64,000 nucleotides of DNA from NCBI GenBank assembly GCA_037179515.1, contig JAXCGZ010019223.1, positions 12,501-76,500 on the forward strand, written 5' to 3'. The notes beneath the pieces are model-generated. The model was not told the origin of the DNA, made no database searches, and saw nothing but the letters and a program-made list of their open reading frames with translations. The DNA comes from Halocaridina rubra. Its lineage: Eukaryota; Arthropoda; Malacostraca; Decapoda; Atyidae. A program made the translations under genes and the position numbers. Below are positions 61,666 through 64,000 of this stretch, piece after piece. How positions within the stretch are numbered: the stretch's first letter is position 1; each line of letters starts with the position of its first letter.

Positions 61666-64000
61666 AACCTTCTGTGGTGTAGTAGTAGCGCCTTGACTTA
61701 GTAATCATAAGTCCTAGGTTCGAGTCCCGGTTGGGGTAAAAAATGATTCATCCTTTCACATATGTAATGTGCTTATTTGATAATTTCATGACCCGAATGA
61801 GATTGGGATTTGAATTAAATGCTAAAATGAAGCAAAGTGTGAGGTTGGGGAATCTGTAATATGAACATAGTGGCATTCAGTTAGAATGCGTTCATTCCTA
61901 AGTATAGCAGATATAAGCTATAAGGTTGGATTCCTTTTAACCTTCTGTGGTGTAGTAGTAGCGCCTTGACTTAGTAATCATAAGTCCTAGGTTCGAGTCC
62001 CGGTTGGGGTAAAAAATGATTCATCCTTTCACATATGTAATGTGCTTATTTGATAATTTCATGACCCGAATGAGATTGGGATTTGAATTAAATGCTAAAA
62101 TGAAGCCACAAGTGAGGTTTGGGAATATGTAATATGAATGTAGTGGCATTCAGTTAGAATGCGTTCATTCCTAAGTATAGCAGATATAAGCTATATGGTT
62201 AGATTCCTTTTAACCTTCTGTGGTGTATTGGTAGCGCCTTGACTTAGTAATCATAAGTCCTAGGTTCGAGACCCGGTCGGGGTAAAAAAAAAATGATTCA
62301 TGTTTTCACATTTGTAATGTGCTTATTTGATAATTTCATGGCCCGAATGAGATTGGGATTTGAATTAAATGCTAAAATGAAGCAAAATGTGAGGTTGGGG
62401 AATCTGTAATATGAACATAGTGGCATTCAGTTAGAATGCGTTCATTCCTAAGTATAGCAGATATAAGCTATAAGGTTGGATTCCTTTTAATTTCTGTGGT
62501 GTAGTGGTAGCGCCTTGACATAGGTATCATAATTCCTAGGTTCGAGTCCCGGTCGGGGTAAAAAATGTTTCAAGTTTTCATATATGTAATGTGCTTATTT
62601 GATAATTTCATGACCCGAATGAGATTGGGATTTGAATTAAATGCTAAAATGAAGCCACGAGTGAGGTTGGGGAATCTGTAATATGAACATAGTGGTATTC
62701 AGTTAGAATGTGTTCATTCCTAAGTATAGCAGATTTAAGCTATAAGGTTGGATTCCTTTTAACCTTCTGTGGTGTAGTGGTAGCGCCTTGACTTAGTAAT
62801 CATAAGTCCTAGGTTCGAGTCCCAGTCGGGGTAAAATATGATTCATGTTTTCACATATGTATTGTGCTTATTTGATCATTTCATGGCCCAAATGAGATTG
62901 GGATTTGAATTAAATGCTAAAATGAAGCCACGAGTGAGGTTGGGGAATCTGTAATATGAACATAGTGGCATTCAGTTAGAATGTGTTCATTCCTAAGTAT
63001 AGCAGATATAAGCTATAAGGTTGGATTCCTTTTAACCTTCTGTGGTGTAGTGGTAGCTCCTTGACTTAGTAATCATAAGTCCTAGGTTTGAGACCCTTTT
63101 GGGGTAAAAAATGATTCATGATTTCACATATGTAATGTGCTAATTTGATAATTTTATGACCCGAATGAGATTGGGATTTGAATTAAATGCTAAAATGAAG
63201 CCACGAGTGAGGTTGGGGAATCTGTAATATGAACATAGTGGCATTCAGTTAGAATGCGTTCATTCCTAAGAATAGCAGATATAAGCTATAAGGTTAGATT
63301 CCTTTTAACCTTCTGTGGTGTAGTGGTAGCGCCTTGACTTAGTAATCATAAGTCCTAGGTTCGAGTCCCAGTCGGGGTAAAATATGATTCATGTTTTCAC
63401 ATATGTAATGTGCTTATTTGATCATTTCATGGCCCAAATGAGATTGGGATTTGAATTAAATGCTAAAATGAAGCCACGAGTGAGGTTGGGGAATCTGTAA
63501 TATGAACATAGTGGCATTCAGTTAGAATGTGTTCATTCCTAAGTATAGCAGATATAAGCTATAAGGCTGGATTCCTTTTAACCTTCTGTGGTGTAGTGGT
63601 AGAGCCTTGACTTAGTAATCATAAGTCCTAGGTTTGAGACCCTTCCGGGGTAAAAAATGATTCATGATTTCACATATGTAATGTGCTAATTTTATAATTT
63701 TATGGCCCGAATGAGATTGGTATTTGAATTAAATGCTAAAATGAAGCCACGAGTGAGGTTGGGGAATCTGTAATATGAACATAGTGGCATTCAGTTAGAA
63801 TGCGTTCATTCCTAAGCATAGCAGATATAAGCTATAAGGTTGGATTCCTTTTAACCTTCTGTGGTGTAGTAGTAGCGCCTTGACTTAGTAATCATAAGTC
63901 CTAGGTTCGAGTCCCGGTCGGGGTAAAGAAAAAATGATTCATGTTTTCACATATGTAATGTGCTTATTTGATAATTTCATGGCCCGAATGAGATTGGGAT
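61666..64000 (+). repeat. Terminal stretch resembling block C, cut by the window end
   Basis: tRNA-like copies start at 61666, 61939, 62212, 62489, 62761, 63034, 63307, 63580 and 63853. From 61939 to 63307 the order matches 26370-27737 at an offset of 35569-35570 bp, including the rare shortened 5' end TTTTAATTTCTGTGG (62489) with TAGGTATCATAATTCC. The last two monomers match 28283 and 28556 with one monomer missing. The final copy ends at 63925, and the window closes 75 bp into its spacer. Confidence 0.8.

Larger units (their letters stand above)
8067..64000 (+). repeat. Right arm of the 273-bp tRNA-derived satellite array
   Basis: About 56 kb of head-to-tail repeats with the tRNA-like part on the plus strand. 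After the truncated junction copy there are 204 complete tRNA-like copies, the first at 8290 and the last at 63853 (mean spacing about 273.7 bp). Spacing is mainly 273 bp. Units of 276-277 bp mostly reflect a longer A-run after the tRNA-like part, and two of 269 bp (from 29106 and 37317) carry a small deletion. The unit is a 73-nt tRNA-like segment and a spacer of about 200 bp. No interruption by other DNA was seen. The array runs past the right end of the window. Confidence 0.97.

Noticed and set aside
61..63925. Array of functional tRNA genes, as in organisms with tandem tRNA gene clusters
   Set aside because: A and B boxes are good, but the anticodon stem does not pair, the acceptor stem is weak and the T stem has a mismatch in the consensus itself. 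Many copies also carry further disruptive changes. Pseudo-tRNA is the safer call, though an unusual fold cannot be excluded without a covariance-model score.
1..64000. CRISPR array
   Set aside because: Regular repeats are present, but the whole 273-bp unit repeats, including the spacers. There are no short repeats with unique spacers and no cas-like genes.
1..64000. Transposon ends, LTRs or reverse-transcriptase remnants within the array
   Set aside because: No stretch departs from the monomer by more than small indels, and I saw no target-site duplications or coding remnants. A SINE-like origin for the monomer itself remains possible but is not shown here.
1..64000. Telomere-type repeats
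   Set aside because: TTAGGAATG-like and CCTAAG strings occur once per unit inside the spacer and are not tandem short motifs.

Overview
The whole 64 kb window is one tandem-repeat (satellite) array with no unique sequence, no protein gene and no recognisable transposon. The repeat unit is about 273 bp. By eye I placed 234 full-length copies plus one truncated copy. Each unit has a 73-nt tRNA-like segment (about 51% GC in the consensus I read off) and a spacer of about 200 bp (about 34% GC). The tRNA-like segment carries near-consensus RNA polymerase III A and B boxes, but its anticodon arm does not pair in the canonical way. It is therefore best called a tRNA-derived element or pseudo-tRNA rather than a working tRNA gene. 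The internal Pol III promoter, the large satellite scale and the layered repeat organisation point to nuclear heterochromatin of a eukaryote. I cannot name the species or clade.

Layout. Positions 1-8062 form a left arm with the tRNA-like segment on the minus strand (30 copies). At about 8062-8067 the orientation flips abruptly. From 8067 to 64000 a right arm carries the same unit on the plus strand (one 5'-truncated copy, then 204 full copies). The two arms are transcriptionally divergent relative to the tRNA-like segments. The array runs off both ends of the window.

The monomers are arranged in higher-order repeats. The left arm has a 9-monomer repeat of 2460 bp in two copies. The right arm has three copies of a 12-16-monomer repeat (9661-20889); two copies of a 25-27-monomer block (23904-30747 and 31569-38959); a displaced copy of 16783-19517 at 40880-44164, about 24.1 kb away; and four copies of a 14-18-monomer repeat (from 44986, 49912, 54560 and 58387). 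The last 2 kb resemble 26370-28832. Diagnostic changes in the tRNA-like part (anticodon loop, B box, 3' stem, A-run, T-run) travel with these blocks and serve as markers.

The monomer may be transcribed by Pol III. The boxes are 31 nt apart, and a TTTT run about 15 nt past the tRNA-like 3' end would give an RNA of roughly 90 nt. Some subfamilies have lost that TTTT, so read-through would extend to the next TTTT just before the following copy. This is inference; no transcription evidence is available here. Coordinates were counted by hand and should be good to a base or two.
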